Both the position numbers and the translations under genes were made by a program. From contig CAZRVN010000002.1 of NCBI GenBank assembly GCA_964603595.1, positions 124,001-188,000 of the forward strand: 64,000 nt of DNA, in the 5' to 3' direction. Below are positions 1 to 9,396 of the stretch, in pieces (position 1 is the first letter of the stretch; each line of letters opens with the position of its first letter). The notes under the pieces are model-generated. The model was not told the origin of the DNA and made no database searches. It worked only from the letters and a program-made list of their open reading frames with translations. Source of the DNA: JAQVEM01 sp964603595 (GTDB taxonomy: Bacteria; Actinomycetota; Humimicrobiia; Humimicrobiales; Humimicrobiaceae).

Positions 1-745
1 TTACCGCAATAGCAGTCTGTTTTACTTTTTTATCTTCGGCAGGTGAGAGTCTGGCCGGAACGAAATAATCTGTTTCTCCAACCCCGGATCTTGATTCAAA
101 ATCAAAAAATTTCTTTTTGGGTACTATCTCTACTATAGGTAATGTTCTTGGTTTATCTTTCCCGATTATGCTGACTGCGAGCTCCACTCCGTCTATGAAT
201 TTTTCCAGTATCACTTTCTTGCTGTAGCTTAAAGCGTAAATTATTGCTTCGGGTAAGCTCTCCTTATCGTTTACGATTCTTATTCCCAGGGCCGAACCCT
301 GGGCTGACGGTTTTACTACCATGGGAAGGCCTATTTTTTCTATTATGAAAGGAAGCAGCTTTGATGAGCCAAGTTCCCTGAATGAGCTGGTATTTAAAAA
401 ATAAAAGGGCGGGGTGGGAATTTCCTTACTGATAAATATTTGTTTTGAAATTATCTTATCAAAGCTTAAAACATTGGGATAAACACCCGGTCCGGTATAA
501 GGGATACCCAGAACTTCCAGAATTTCCTGTATTGTACCATCCTCTCCGTCTTTTCCGTGAAGGGCGATGTATACAAGGTCAATTTTTTCAGAATTAAGGT
601 TGTCTACTATTGATTCATTGACATCCATTTTAATTACATTATGCCCCAGCTTCCTTAAAGCATTTGAGATTCTCTGTCCGCTTTTAATGGAAAATTCTCT
701 TTCGAGGGACCTTCCTCCCATAAGTACAGCAATATTTTTTTTCAT
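1..745 (-). CDS. ddl: D-alanine--D-alanine ligase (partial, 3' end off window)
   Basis: Ligates two D-alanines for the peptidoglycan stem in the cytosol. I translated this from the minus strand; about 248 N-terminal residues are visible and the ATP-grasp C-terminus lies beyond the left edge. The start ATG (743-745) opens with MKKNIAVLMGGRS, the glycine-rich N-terminal motif of Ddl. HGKDGEDGTIQ (residues 63-73) and the YTGPG segment near 83-87 match the substrate-binding region of the family. A weak purine-rich ribosome site (GAGAGTG) precedes the ATG. It lies 37 bp downstream of the aminotransferase on the same strand, so the two may be co-transcribed. Identification is by motif recall; only the N-terminal half can be judged. 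Confidence 0.9.
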   Translation of the reverse strand, partial: MKKNIAVLMGGRSLEREFSIKSGQRISNALRKLGHNVIKMDVNESIVDNLNSEKIDLVYIALHGKDGEDGTIQEILEVLGIPYTGPGVYPNVLSFDKIISKQIFISKEIPTPPFYFLNTSSFRELGSSKLLPFIIEKIGLPMVVKPSAQGSALGIRIVNDKESLPEAIIYALSYSKKVILEKFIDGVELAVSIIGKDKPRTLPIVEIVPKKKFFDFESRSGVGETDYFVPARLSPAEDKKVKQTAIAV

Positions 746-782
746 TTTAATCACTCTCGTATAAATATTATAGATAATATTA

Positions 783-2033
783 TTATTTAAAGCTCTTATA
801 TAGTTTAATTTTTTCTTTTACCAGACCGGCTAAAATTTTAATTCCTTTTTCTATTCTTCCGGTTTCTTCTGTGCAGTAAGCAAGTCTTGCTTCGTTCAGC
901 CCTCTGCTGTCTGCATAGAAACCACTGCCTGGAACAAAAGCTACCTTATTTCTTACCGCGTCTGCCAGCAGTTCTTTGGTATTCAGGTATCTTGGAAGTT
1001 TTAACCACACAAAAAAACCTCCTTCTGGCCTGGACCACATGGAACCTTTTGGGAAATTGCTCTCAAGGGTACTTAACATGGCGTCTCTTCTGGCAGAATA
1101 TATACTTTTAAATTTATCTATATTCTCCTGCCATACCGGGTCTGAGAAATATTCATAGGCAATTTTTTGTGAAAAGGTGCTTACACATAGTATAGTAGAT
1201 TGTACCCCGAGTATTATTTTTTCCAGAATAGGGCGGGGGGCTACAACCCAGCCGATTCTAAATCCTGGGGCAAGGAGTTTTGAAAGTGTGCTCAGGTAAA
1301 TTACATTATGATTATCTCCCTTAATATCAAGCTCTTTTATGGTTGGAATGGATTTGCCTTCAAACCTCAGCATGCCATAGGGATTATCTTCCAGTATCAC
1401 AGTTTTATATTTTTTAGCTAATTCCAGGATTTTTTTCCTGCGTTTAAGACTTAAAGTCACTCCCGAGGGATTTGAAAAGTTTGGCACCAGGTATATGAAC
1501 TTGACCTGGATGCCTTTTTTTGACAACTCATTTAATTTTTCCTCCAGGATAGAAACATTCATACCGCTGCTGTCAACTTCAATACCTTCTATTTGTGCCT
1601 CGTAGGATTTGAAGGAGTTTAAAGCTCCCGTGTATGAAGGTGCTTCTGTAATTACAACGTCACCCGGGTCTATAAAGACCTTGGACAGTAAATCCAGTGC
1701 CTGCTGCCCTCCGGTGGTGATAGCTATATCCTCCTCTACTTCATCTATCCCTTCAAGTTTCATTACTTCTATTAATTTAGTTTTAAGAGGGTAATAACCG
1801 TCTGAACCACTGTACTGCAGACTGATGTCACTGTCTGTTTTTATAATTCTTTTAACATATCTTTCCAGTCTCTGGAAATTTAAAGCCTTTACTTCAGGTA
1901 ATCCTCCTGAAAAGGAGATAATATCAGGTCTGGCAGAAAGGGAAAGTAAATCTCTTATTTCAGAAGAAAACATGTATTCAGTTCTGCTTGAATACAGGTG
2001 GTTCCAGTAGTCAAATATGATCTTTTTACTCAT
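783..2033 (-). CDS. PLP-dependent aminotransferase, class I/II (2-aminoadipate/LysN-like)
   Basis: A 416-residue fold-type I aminotransferase of the kind annotated as 2-aminoadipate or multi-substrate (MocR-like, without the GntR domain) transaminase. Visible family features are FSGGLPE (41-47), QYSGSDGYYPLK (73-84), PNFSNPSG (184-191), EDNPYG (215-220), the PLP lysine K252 in STLSKLLAPGFRIGW, and PEGGFFVW near the C-terminus. These are the PLP ring, phosphate and Schiff-base positions of the family. Full length, no lesion seen. The substrate cannot be fixed from sequence; an aromatic, branched-chain or aminoadipate donor is possible. It precedes ddl on the same strand, so a role in amino-acid supply for the wall is conceivable but unproven. 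Confidence 0.88.
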   Translation of the reverse strand: MSKKIIFDYWNHLYSSRTEYMFSSEIRDLLSLSARPDIISFSGGLPEVKALNFQRLERYVKRIIKTDSDISLQYSGSDGYYPLKTKLIEVMKLEGIDEVEEDIAITTGGQQALDLLSKVFIDPGDVVITEAPSYTGALNSFKSYEAQIEGIEVDSSGMNVSILEEKLNELSKKGIQVKFIYLVPNFSNPSGVTLSLKRRKKILELAKKYKTVILEDNPYGMLRFEGKSIPTIKELDIKGDNHNVIYLSTLSKLLAPGFRIGWVVAPRPILEKIILGVQSTILCVSTFSQKIAYEYFSDPVWQENIDKFKSIYSARRDAMLSTLESNFPKGSMWSRPEGGFFVWLKLPRYLNTKELLADAVRNKVAFVPGSGFYADSRGLNEARLAYCTEETGRIEKGIKILAGLVKEKIKLYKSFK

Positions 2034-2127
2034 AAAACCAGCTCTAAAATGGGTTTTTAATAATATATGGTTATAAATAAGTAATATATATTAAAAATTT
2101 TAAAAGTTCAAAAAAGATTTCAATAAG

Positions 2128-2155
2128 TTCACACAATCCTTTATAGTGCTATAAT
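2128..2155 (+). promoter_or_regulatory. Sigma-A-type promoter candidate
   Basis: TTCACA (2128-2133), a 16-bp spacer and a perfect TATAAT (2150-2155). It lies 48 bp ahead of the GNAT gene, in the gap between it and the divergent aminotransferase. No other feature in this 164-bp gap. Confidence 0.45.
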
Positions 2156-2197
2156 CATAAGTATATAAAATTTATAAGATTTTTTATATTTATTTTA

Positions 2198-2905
2198 TTG
2201 TTTATGGAATTAAATATAAAAGTTAAGGATATTTCAATAAGGTGGTTGAAAGAAATAGAATTTAAGTGCCTTGACTATAATTACTGGTTTGATTATAGCG
2301 AGCTTAATTTTTTAGATGAATTATCCAGGTTAAGAAGCTTCGGAGATATTAAATGTTTTATTAAAGGCAGGTTATTTCAGAAGAAAAGCAGCAGGAATGG
2401 CAGGAGTAAAATTGTAGAATTCAAAATGTCCGGGGGTAAGGTGAAGGGTGCTTTCACCGGCAAAAGATGCATAGGGCTTATAATGGCGGGTGATTATTAC
2501 CTTTTTCCCAGACTTAAAAGTTTTAATGTTTATCCCCCCGATTTTAAAAGTGCTTTTCTGGCATGTATTTATGTAATTCCGGAATATAGAGATATGGGTG
2601 TGGATAAAAGGCTTCTGATTGAAATTGAAAAGGGACTGTTAAAAGAAAGAGTGAAGTCAATAGAGTCTATTGGCAAAAGAATAGATGATGATATAGATGA
2701 GGAAGAATATGGAAATATACCTCTTGTTCCTTTTAAATTCCTTATAAATAATGGTTTTTACTTAAAGAAAAACGACCCTCTATACCCGCTTCTTAGACTG
2801 GACCTAAAAAACATAGCAGTTGATTTAGTGGAAAGTAGAACGATCCTTGGTAAGATGGCTCTGGAAGAGGAAACAAAAAGCTCTATGATTATAAAGCATA
2901 AATAA
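2198..2905 (+). CDS. GNAT-family N-acetyltransferase-like protein
   Basis: A 235-residue protein whose central part fits the GNAT acetyl-CoA fold: ACIYVIPEYRDMGVDKRLL (about 127-145) resembles motif A, with a strand followed by the pyrophosphate loop (canonical Q/RxxGxG/A, here RDMGVD, so the loop is imperfect). FKFLINNGFYLKK (around 184-196) resembles the motif-B strand-helix. Two starts are possible, TTG at 2198 and ATG at 2204; the ATG seems likelier though neither has a clear Shine-Dalgarno. It stands alone, with divergent and decayed neighbours. The acyl acceptor is unknown. The degenerate loop leaves open that it binds no acetyl-CoA. Confidence 0.6.
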   Translation: MFMELNIKVKDISIRWLKEIEFKCLDYNYWFDYSELNFLDELSRLRSFGDIKCFIKGRLFQKKSSRNGRSKIVEFKMSGGKVKGAFTGKRCIGLIMAGDYYLFPRLKSFNVYPPDFKSAFLACIYVIPEYRDMGVDKRLLIEIEKGLLKERVKSIESIGKRIDDDIDEEEYGNIPLVPFKFLINNGFYLKKNDPLYPLLRLDLKNIAVDLVESRTILGKMALEEETKSSMIIKHK

Positions 2906-3196
2906 ACGGTCTTTCGTTATTACTTCTTTACTGTGGGATTTAAATTATATATAAAAGTTTTTTATAAAGGTCAGATTGATTCAGTCTTTAGGAACGGGCT
3001 TGGCGGTAAGCTGTCTTAGTTTTTGAAGGATAGCCTAGTTGTCTTATACAAATACCTCAATTTATATAGCTTCTTTATCGAATATATATAATGCCTATTA
3101 AATATATCAGCAACTGGCTATTAAGCATCTGCAAAGTTTTATTTAAAATGATAGAATACGTTTATATAATATAAATATATTATAAGGTAGGTGGTA

Positions 3197-4098
3197 ATGA
3201 AAAAACTATTACTAATTCTATTTATAATAACAATCACTTTGCTGCTAATTACAAATATATCTGATGTAAAAGGTCAGTTGAGTCTACAGAAGATAATGTA
3301 AGACAGTTTAGTGGTAATTATAACTCTGTGAGCTGTTTTTCACCGGATAACTCCAAGATTGCATTTGTGTCAAACCGTGATGGGAACTACAAGATATATA
3401 TGGTTAGTATAGATGGCTCAGAGCTTAGGCGTATTACGGATAGTCCTGGAAATGAAGGCTCGCCTGACTTTTCACCAGACGGCTCTAGGATTGCATTTGT
3501 GTCAAACCGTGATGGGAATAGTGAAATATATATAATGAATGCAGACGGCTCTGACCAGAGGAGACTTACCCATTACCCGGGAGATGGCGATGAATATTTT
3601 GGTAACTCTAACCCAAGCTTTTCACCTGATGGTACTAAGATTGCATTTACTTCAATACGTAAGGAGACTGATAGTGAAAAAGAAAATGGAGAGGGGGAAT
3701 ATGTAAAAGTCTATTATAGAGAGATATATATAATAAATATAGACGGCTCTGACGAGAAATGTATTTTTTGCTACGATGAAGATAAATGGAAGTTAGAACC
3801 ATGGGGCTACTTAGATATATTTTTTTCACCTGATGGTACAAGGATTGCTTATAGACCAGACTGGTGGAGTGAATATGGAATAGTTGCAATGAATATTGAC
3901 GGTTCGGGATATGAAAAACTTTTTAGTATTTACAGAGGTGATGAAGATTTTTGCATTTCACCTGATTGGTCAAAGATTGCTATAGATGTTTCCAGTAGAT
4001 TTGGGGCTGAGGAGGTTTCTGGGATATATTTATACGATATAGACGATGAGTTAAGGGAACATGGGATAAATCTTTCAAATAACCCGGCAAGTGACTGA
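3197..4098 (+). pseudogene. Exported TolB-like beta-propeller protein, frameshifted after the signal peptide
   Basis: An ATG at 3197, 2 nt after GTAGGTGG, begins a clear signal peptide (MKKLLLILFIITITLLLI...), but that frame stops at 3299-3301. The adjacent frame is open from 3265 to 4098 and encodes five WD40/PD40-like blades with repeats such as FSPDGSRIAFVS and NADGSDQRRLT, typical of TolB-type propellers. Adding one A to the A-run at 3268-3271 would join signal peptide and propeller without a stop. The 3' end also looks short: the last blade stops right after NLSNNPASD, where family members usually continue into another SPDG strand. An internal near-copy (TTGCATTTGTGTCAAACCGT at about 3360 and 3492) shows blade duplication at DNA level. 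Either a decayed gene or a sequencing error. If translated alone, a GTG at 3328 would give 256 residues with no export signal. Confidence 0.7.
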
Positions 4099-4298
4099 TA
4101 GTCCTCCTTTAGGTATTTAAACTGCAAAATTATTGTTTAATAGAATTTTATAGCAAGTTACTAAGTTAAATTATAAAAGATAAATATCTCTTTTTATTTC
4201 TGGAGTAATAACATTTAATATCCATATGCTGTATTATCATTAATATGTTATAATTATATAATTAATTTATAATACAAGAATAAAAGTAGTATTTTACT

Positions 4299-4853
4299 AT
4301 GTATTTTAAGTTTTTTATAAAAAGTAAAAAGTTCCTCTTTATTATGCTCATCTTAGTTTTTCTAATGATGAGCTTTGTTTTTCCAGGTTCTGTATTTGCC
4401 GGATTAGGAAGAATTGAAGCTACAGACGAAGATGATGAAACCGAAGCACTTTATAAATTGAATTTAATATTACTTATTAAATATGATGCAAGTGATGAAA
4501 TAATTGGTGAATGGGAAGATAAATTTAATGAAGCTTCAGAGCTATTGTATAACTCCACAGAGAGGCAGATACAAATAGATCATTAAAGGAAACCTAAAAG
4601 TTACCGATATGATACTGTTATAAACTATAAAGCAAGTGATTTTAGCTATATGGTAACAGTAGAAAGTAAAGCATACATAAATGGCAACCTTACCATAGAT
4701 GGGGAGGGAAACTATCCCTTTACTGCTGTAATAGAGGATAATGGATCTCCAGGAAAGGATAGTGACAGGTTCAGTATTGATATACTGGCTGGTGGAGAGC
4801 ATGTGGTTTTTGATGAGATTATTGGCAGCGGAAATATTGTTATACATAAGTAA
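4299..4853 (+). pseudogene. Small exported protein interrupted by an in-frame TAA
   Basis: ATG 4299 begins a lysine-rich segment and a hydrophobic helix (about residues 13-31, ending SVFA), a plausible signal peptide, then an acidic stretch. The frame stops at TAA 4584-4586. The same frame remains open beyond it for 89 further codons to TAA 4851-4853, encoding a beta-rich segment (YMVTVESKAYINGNLTI, then DGEGNYPFTAVIEDNGSPG) similar to secreted repeat or post-COAP-like domains. Since both halves share one frame, a single nonsense mutation is the simplest reading; 95-aa and 67-aa separate proteins are the alternative. No function recognised. It lies next to another broken exported gene. Confidence 0.55.
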
Positions 4854-4868
4854 TTTTAAATGATTTGG

Positions 4869-4907
4869 AGCCGGGGAGATAGCCAGTATCTTTCCGGCTT
4901 ATTTATT
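4869..4907 (+). terminator. Rho-independent terminator
   Basis: A 13-bp stem including two G-U pairs (4869-4881 with 4887-4899), loop GCCAG, then TATTTATT. It lies 16 bp after the broken exported gene. Confidence 0.7.
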
Positions 4908-5019
4908 ATGTGTTTGTAAGGTAATTGTAAATTTGGAAAATAGACAAAAATATAGAATTATGCTACCATGCATAAGCTATAAGAGTAAATGTTCGTTTTG
5001 AAAATTAAATATTTATAGA

Positions 5020-5328
5020 ACCTGTGAACAGGAATAGTAAGCGCTGAAGGCAGCATACAGAGAGCCGCCGGAGCTGAGAATGCGGCTGCAAAGCTGGTGT
5101 CTGAATGGGCCTGTGAGGTTTCTGGCTGAAATCTTTATTGGAATAAGATAATAAGCTGGAACGGCTTCCTCCGTTATCAAAGGATAGGATATTTATAGGT
5201 ATCTTAAGTAATTTAAGTGCACATTAAAATAAATTTTTTTATTAAATTTTAGTGTGAAGCAGAGTGGCACCGCGGGAATTCAACCTCTCGTCTCTACAGA
5301 GCTATGTAGCGATGGAGAGGTTTTTTAT
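5020..5328 (+). promoter_or_regulatory. T-box leader (probable tRNA-Trp sensor)
   Basis: A complete T-box layout. The stem I 5' strand contains AACAGGAATAGTA (loop-E/AG-bulge-like), followed by paired segments. The conserved T-box bulge AGAGTGGCACCGCGGG is at 5261-5276, then the terminator AACCTCTC (5282-5289) pairs with GAGAGGTT (5315-5322), followed by a T run. The stem I 3' side holds GAATGGGCC, where UGG at 5106-5108 can serve as the tryptophan specifier. That agrees with the downstream trpB gene. Uncharged tRNA would favour the antiterminator and allow readthrough. The specifier assignment is an inference from position and target gene. Confidence 0.9.
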
Positions 5329-5394
5329 TTATTAGTTTATTTTAAAAATTTAAATTAAAAAACTTGGATTAAATTTAAAAGAAAGGAGAATGAA

Positions 5395-6756
5395 ATGGAA
5401 AAAAGGACTAAATTCATACTGGATGAGAAGGAGCTTCCGAAGCAGTGGTATAATATCCAGGCGGATTTACCAAAACCTCTTCCCCCGCCTCTGCACCCGA
5501 TTACCGGCAAGCCGTTGGCCCCGGAGGACCTTGCTCCGTTATTTCCAATGGAGTTAATAAAACAGGAGGTAAGTAAAGAACGGTGGATTGATATTCCCGA
5601 TGAGGTTAGGGAGATTTATAAATTATGGAGGCCTACTGTATTATACAGGGCACACAGATTGGAAAAAGTTCTGGACACCCCGGCAAAGATTTTCTATAAG
5701 TATGAAGGGTCAAGCCCTCCGGGGAGCCACAAGCCAAATACTGCTGTGGCCCAGGCATATTACAATAAGAAAGAGGGCGTAAAGCGAATAACTACCGAAA
5801 CCGGAGCAGGGCAGTGGGGAAGTGCCCTATCTTTTGCAGGTGCTTGTTTTGATCTTGAAATTAAAGTTTATATGGTAGCGATAAGCTACAAGCAGAAACC
5901 CTATCGCAGGATAATGATGGAAACATGGGGAGGTAAATGCGTACCCAGTCCTAGCAAGGATACAAAAGTTGGAAGAGATATGCTGGCAAAGGACCCTGAC
6001 TGCCCGGGAAGCCTGGGGCTGGCAATAAGCGAGGCGGTAGAAGATGCTGTTTCCCGTGATGATACGCATTATTCTCTTGGTAGCGTACTGAATCATGTGC
6101 TCCTGCACCAGACAGTAAATGGTCTGGAGACAAAGAAGCTGGTAGAAAAAGCCGATGCATATCCGGACATTATCGTCGGGTGTGTCGGCGGGGGCTCAAA
6201 TTTTGCGGGTCTCTTCCTGCCTTTTGTAAGGGATAAAATTGAAGGTAAAAAACCTGATTTAAGAATTATTAATGTTGAGCCGACCGCGGCTCCTACGATG
6301 ACAAAAGGCCCTTATGCTTATGATTATGGGGATACGGCAAAACTTGCGCCGGTTATTAAGATGTATACGCTGGGGCATGATTTTATCCCTGCACCCATTC
6401 ATGCAGGCGGGCTCCGTTATCATGGAATGGCGCCAATTATATGTCATCTGGCTGACCTTGGTTTTGTCGAGGCAATTGCAGTCCCGCAGACTCCTACATT
6501 TGAAGCAGGAATAACTTTTGCACGTACTGAAGGAATTATAAGTGCTCCGGAAACAAATCATTGTATTAAGGTGGCTATTGATGAAGCTTTAAAATGCCGT
6601 GAATCCGGAGAGGCAAAGACTATCCTTATAGCTCATAGCGGGCACGGGCATGTGGATATGGCTGCTTATGATGCATATCTGTCGGGTAAACTTGTTGACT
6701 ATAAGTATCCAGAGGAGAAGATAAAGGAAGCATTAAGTAAATTGCCGAAATTCTAA
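5395..6756 (+). CDS. trpB: Tryptophan synthase beta chain, TrpB2 type
   Basis: PLP enzyme joining indole and L-serine to make tryptophan. The 453-residue length, the N-terminal extension (PPPLHPITGKPL) and GSSPPGSHKPN with PLP lysine K113 mark the stand-alone TrpB2 group rather than TrpB1 (about 400 residues). TETGAGQWGSA (134-144) and the phosphate loop GCVGGGSN (262-269) are intact. GGAG 6 nt before the ATG supports the start. No trpA or other trp genes are adjacent, so it may salvage indole or act with a distant TrpA. The upstream Trp T-box indicates control by tryptophan starvation. Known from the family: TrpB2 binds TrpA weakly or not at all. Confidence 0.95.
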   Translation: MEKRTKFILDEKELPKQWYNIQADLPKPLPPPLHPITGKPLAPEDLAPLFPMELIKQEVSKERWIDIPDEVREIYKLWRPTVLYRAHRLEKVLDTPAKIFYKYEGSSPPGSHKPNTAVAQAYYNKKEGVKRITTETGAGQWGSALSFAGACFDLEIKVYMVAISYKQKPYRRIMMETWGGKCVPSPSKDTKVGRDMLAKDPDCPGSLGLAISEAVEDAVSRDDTHYSLGSVLNHVLLHQTVNGLETKKLVEKADAYPDIIVGCVGGGSNFAGLFLPFVRDKIEGKKPDLRIINVEPTAAPTMTKGPYAYDYGDTAKLAPVIKMYTLGHDFIPAPIHAGGLRYHGMAPIICHLADLGFVEAIAVPQTPTFEAGITFARTEGIISAPETNHCIKVAIDEALKCRESGEAKTILIAHSGHGHVDMAAYDAYLSGKLVDYKYPEEKIKEALSKLPKF

Positions 6757-7311
6757 TTTATTGCATAAAAAAATATTGTATATCTATTAGGATATGTGGG
6801 GGGATCTTATTATCGGGATCCCTCCATTAAACTGTAAAGAGTTTTTCTCTTTAAAAATACTTTAAAATTATTTCTTTATGGCAGGCACTATTGGGATAGG
6901 TAAAATGCCAAAAGTTCATACGAGAAATTTCTACTTGATTTTTTTCAATTTAATCTATATATTATATAAGAAAATTTCATTTTGATTTAATAATGACATA
7001 AAATAAAGGTTTCTCCAAAAAAATCATGTCTTGAGTTTCTAAAATTTTATTATGTATGTGAGCTTGTATATGTTTCGTAAGGAAGTTTTTCAACTGGAAT
7101 AAGTAACACAAAAAATCCTTTTTAAAATATATTTATCAGCTTGGGGAATTATCAGTAGAAAACGAGTCAGGAGACTTTAAACCATCGTTTTAGAGGATAT
7201 TCTATTATTTTTATTCTATTAAAAAGGTTGAGCAAACTTAGGAAGTCAAAAGACATAAAAAAATAGGGATTTAGATATAAGAGAGACCGCATATGAAAGG
7301 AGTATTTATTA
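6757..7311 (+). other. Non-coding gap, possible rho leader
   Basis: 555 bp with no convincing ORF. It holds a 9-bp hairpin (6798-6806 with 6817-6825, one G-U) after trpB that lacks a T run, so it would be a weak terminator or a processing end. The remaining roughly 480 bp upstream of rho is AT-rich. Long rho leaders that mediate autogenous attenuation are known in other bacteria; here that is only a possibility. Confidence 0.4.
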
Positions 7312-8793
7312 ATGGCTGAAATAAAAGAATTAAACAGGGAATTTCTTGATAATAAAGTTCTGTCTGATTTAAAAGTTATTGCGAGACAATTTAATATACA
7401 GGGAATTTCTAAGTTAAAGAAAGAGGAACTGGTAGAAAAGATATTAGAGGAAGCATCAGATAATGGTATGGAATCCGTAAAATCTCCATCAGAAGAAAAG
7501 ACTGCGGAAGAAATGGCTGTTGAAAAAAAGCTTGAAGGTGAGGAAAAAACTGGATTTATAGAAAAAGAGAAAAGGAAATATGAGGAGAGAGGAACTTTTG
7601 GAGGAGAAGCAGTAAAAGAAAAAAGAGGAAGGGCGTCAGGAAAGAGAGCTGAATTTGACCTGTATAAAGAGAGGATGGAAGGTATACTTGATATACTGGC
7701 TGATGGCTATGGTTTCCTGAGGACAAGCGGATATCTGGCAGGATCAAATGATATATATGTTTCCCAGTCTCAGATAAGGAGATTCCGGTTAAGACAGGGT
7801 GACGAAGTATATGGCCAGGTCCGTCCGCCAAAAGAGAGTGAAAAATATAATGCCCTGTTAAGAATAGAAAAAGTAAACGGGGAAGACCCTGAGTTTGTAA
7901 GAACAAGGGTACCATTTGAAAAATTGACTCCTGTATATCCAATGGACAGGCTGAGATTGGAAACAAAGGAGTCTGATAATATTACTCCAAGGATTATTGA
8001 TTTAATTGCACCAATAGGGAAAGGCCAGAGGGGGCTTATAGTGTCGCCTCCAAAAGCAGGGAAAACAACTATCTTAAAAGACCTTGCAAACAGTGTTTCT
8101 ACTAATAACTCCGAGGTATATATTATAGTGCTGCTAATTGATGAGAGACCTGAAGAGGTAACTGATATGGAAAGGTCTGTCAGGGGGGAAGTAATAAGCT
8201 CCACATTTGATCAGCCATCTGATAATCATATACAGGTAGCGGAACTTGTTCTCCAGAGGGCAAAAAGACTGGTAGAGCATGGCAAAGATGTCCTGATTCT
8301 TCTGGACAGCATAACCCGTCTGGCAAGAGCTTATAACCTTTCAATCCCGGCCAGCGGCAGGGTCCTGTCCGGAGGTGTTGATTCCTCGGCATTGTTCCCT
8401 CCTAAAAGATTTTTTGGTGCAGCAAGAAACATTGAGAATGGCGGAAGTCTTACCATACTGGCTACAGCATTAATTGATACAGGCAGCAGGATGGACGATG
8501 TTATATTTGAGGAATTTAAGGGAACTGGTAATATGGAGATTAATCTTGACAGGAAGCTTGCAGATAAAAGGATCTTCCCGGCAATTGATATAACCAGGTC
8601 AGGGACTAGAAAAGAAGAGCTGCTTATGGATAAGGAAGAGGCAGCTGTAGTGTGGAAGCTCAGAAGGTTAATCTATGAGAAAGAACCTGAAGTAGCCCTT
8701 GAGCAATTAATAGATTATATTAAGAATACTAAATCTAACGGGGATTTCCTGAAAGCCATAAGAGCAAGTTTTAATAAAGAAAAAAAGAAATAG
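7312..8793 (+). CDS. rho: Transcription termination factor Rho
   Basis: Hexameric RNA-dependent ATPase that terminates transcription. Domains in order: Rho_N helical domain (1-50, LKVIARQFNIQGISKLKKEE), a charged Lys/Glu-rich insert (about 50-115) as in high-insert Rho proteins, the cold-shock-like RNA-binding domain (about 120-195, GILDILADGYGFLR), and the RecA-like motor with Walker A PPKAGKTT (246-253), Walker B DVLILLD (326-332) and the secondary RNA-site region after SGGVDSSALFPPKR. The 493-residue length is above the E. coli 419 because of the insert. GGAG 9 nt upstream supports the ATG. It heads a rho-rpmE-thyX-DUF1385-prfA-prmC block split by a GGDEF gene. Confidence 0.98.
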   Translation: MAEIKELNREFLDNKVLSDLKVIARQFNIQGISKLKKEELVEKILEEASDNGMESVKSPSEEKTAEEMAVEKKLEGEEKTGFIEKEKRKYEERGTFGGEAVKEKRGRASGKRAEFDLYKERMEGILDILADGYGFLRTSGYLAGSNDIYVSQSQIRRFRLRQGDEVYGQVRPPKESEKYNALLRIEKVNGEDPEFVRTRVPFEKLTPVYPMDRLRLETKESDNITPRIIDLIAPIGKGQRGLIVSPPKAGKTTILKDLANSVSTNNSEVYIIVLLIDERPEEVTDMERSVRGEVISSTFDQPSDNHIQVAELVLQRAKRLVEHGKDVLILLDSITRLARAYNLSIPASGRVLSGGVDSSALFPPKRFFGAARNIENGGSLTILATALIDTGSRMDDVIFEEFKGTGNMEINLDRKLADKRIFPAIDITRSGTRKEELLMDKEEAAVVWKLRRLIYEKEPEVALEQLIDYIKNTKSNGDFLKAIRASFNKEKKK

Positions 8794-9396
8794 GTTATTA
8801 GTACAGTAATTACAGGTTGAAGCTTTGTTGTAAGTCCGTCCTAGGCTAAAAATCCTTTTATGTCTTATTTTTAATCATAAATGATTATATATATATCTTT
8901 GAAGTAAGGTAATCATTAGATAAATCTGTATATCAATGTCCACTGGCATGCTATTTTAGATAATTTTTCAGATGAGGTAACTAATGACCTTTCGAATATT
9001 TTTTTAAGTGAGGCAATAAGTAGAAAAATTGCCTTGGTGTATTTTACATACTAGATTATATCTGTTAAAATAAACTTAGTTAAGAAATTTAGATCTTTTG
9101 TATCATAATATTATATACGAATTTAGAATTAAAATTCTGAGTCAGGTAGAATATTAATTTAAATTCGATTTTAAAAAGCTAAAAAATTTAATTACCCGAG
9201 GCTAAACAGTCTGGGTTTTTTTAATTAGGGAAATATTTTCAAAACTATACATAATTTCAGATAGAAATAACAGATGCTATGCGAAGCAAGAACATGTTAA
9301 TAAATGCTAACGGATGAAACAAGACTGAATTAATAAAGATTTACAATAGATAAGAAATATTATTTTAGTAATGTTGGTAGGGAATGGTAAGAATCT
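8794..9396 (+). other. Non-coding gap between rho and the GGDEF gene
   Basis: 603 bp of AT-rich sequence. No supported ORF or RNA gene seen, apart from the terminator-like hairpin at 9194-9222. No clear promoter for the GGDEF gene was recognised. Confidence 0.4.
9194..9222 (+). terminator. Weak rho-independent terminator candidate
   Basis: ACCC (9194-9197) can pair with GGGT across a loop containing GAGGCTAAACAGTCT, followed by seven T; flanking TAATT/AATTA can extend the pairing. The GC stem is only four to five pairs, so efficiency is doubtful. Confidence 0.4.

Noticed and set aside
7556..8204. Overlapping minus-strand ORFs in rho
   Set aside because: Shadows of the strongly conserved rho frame.
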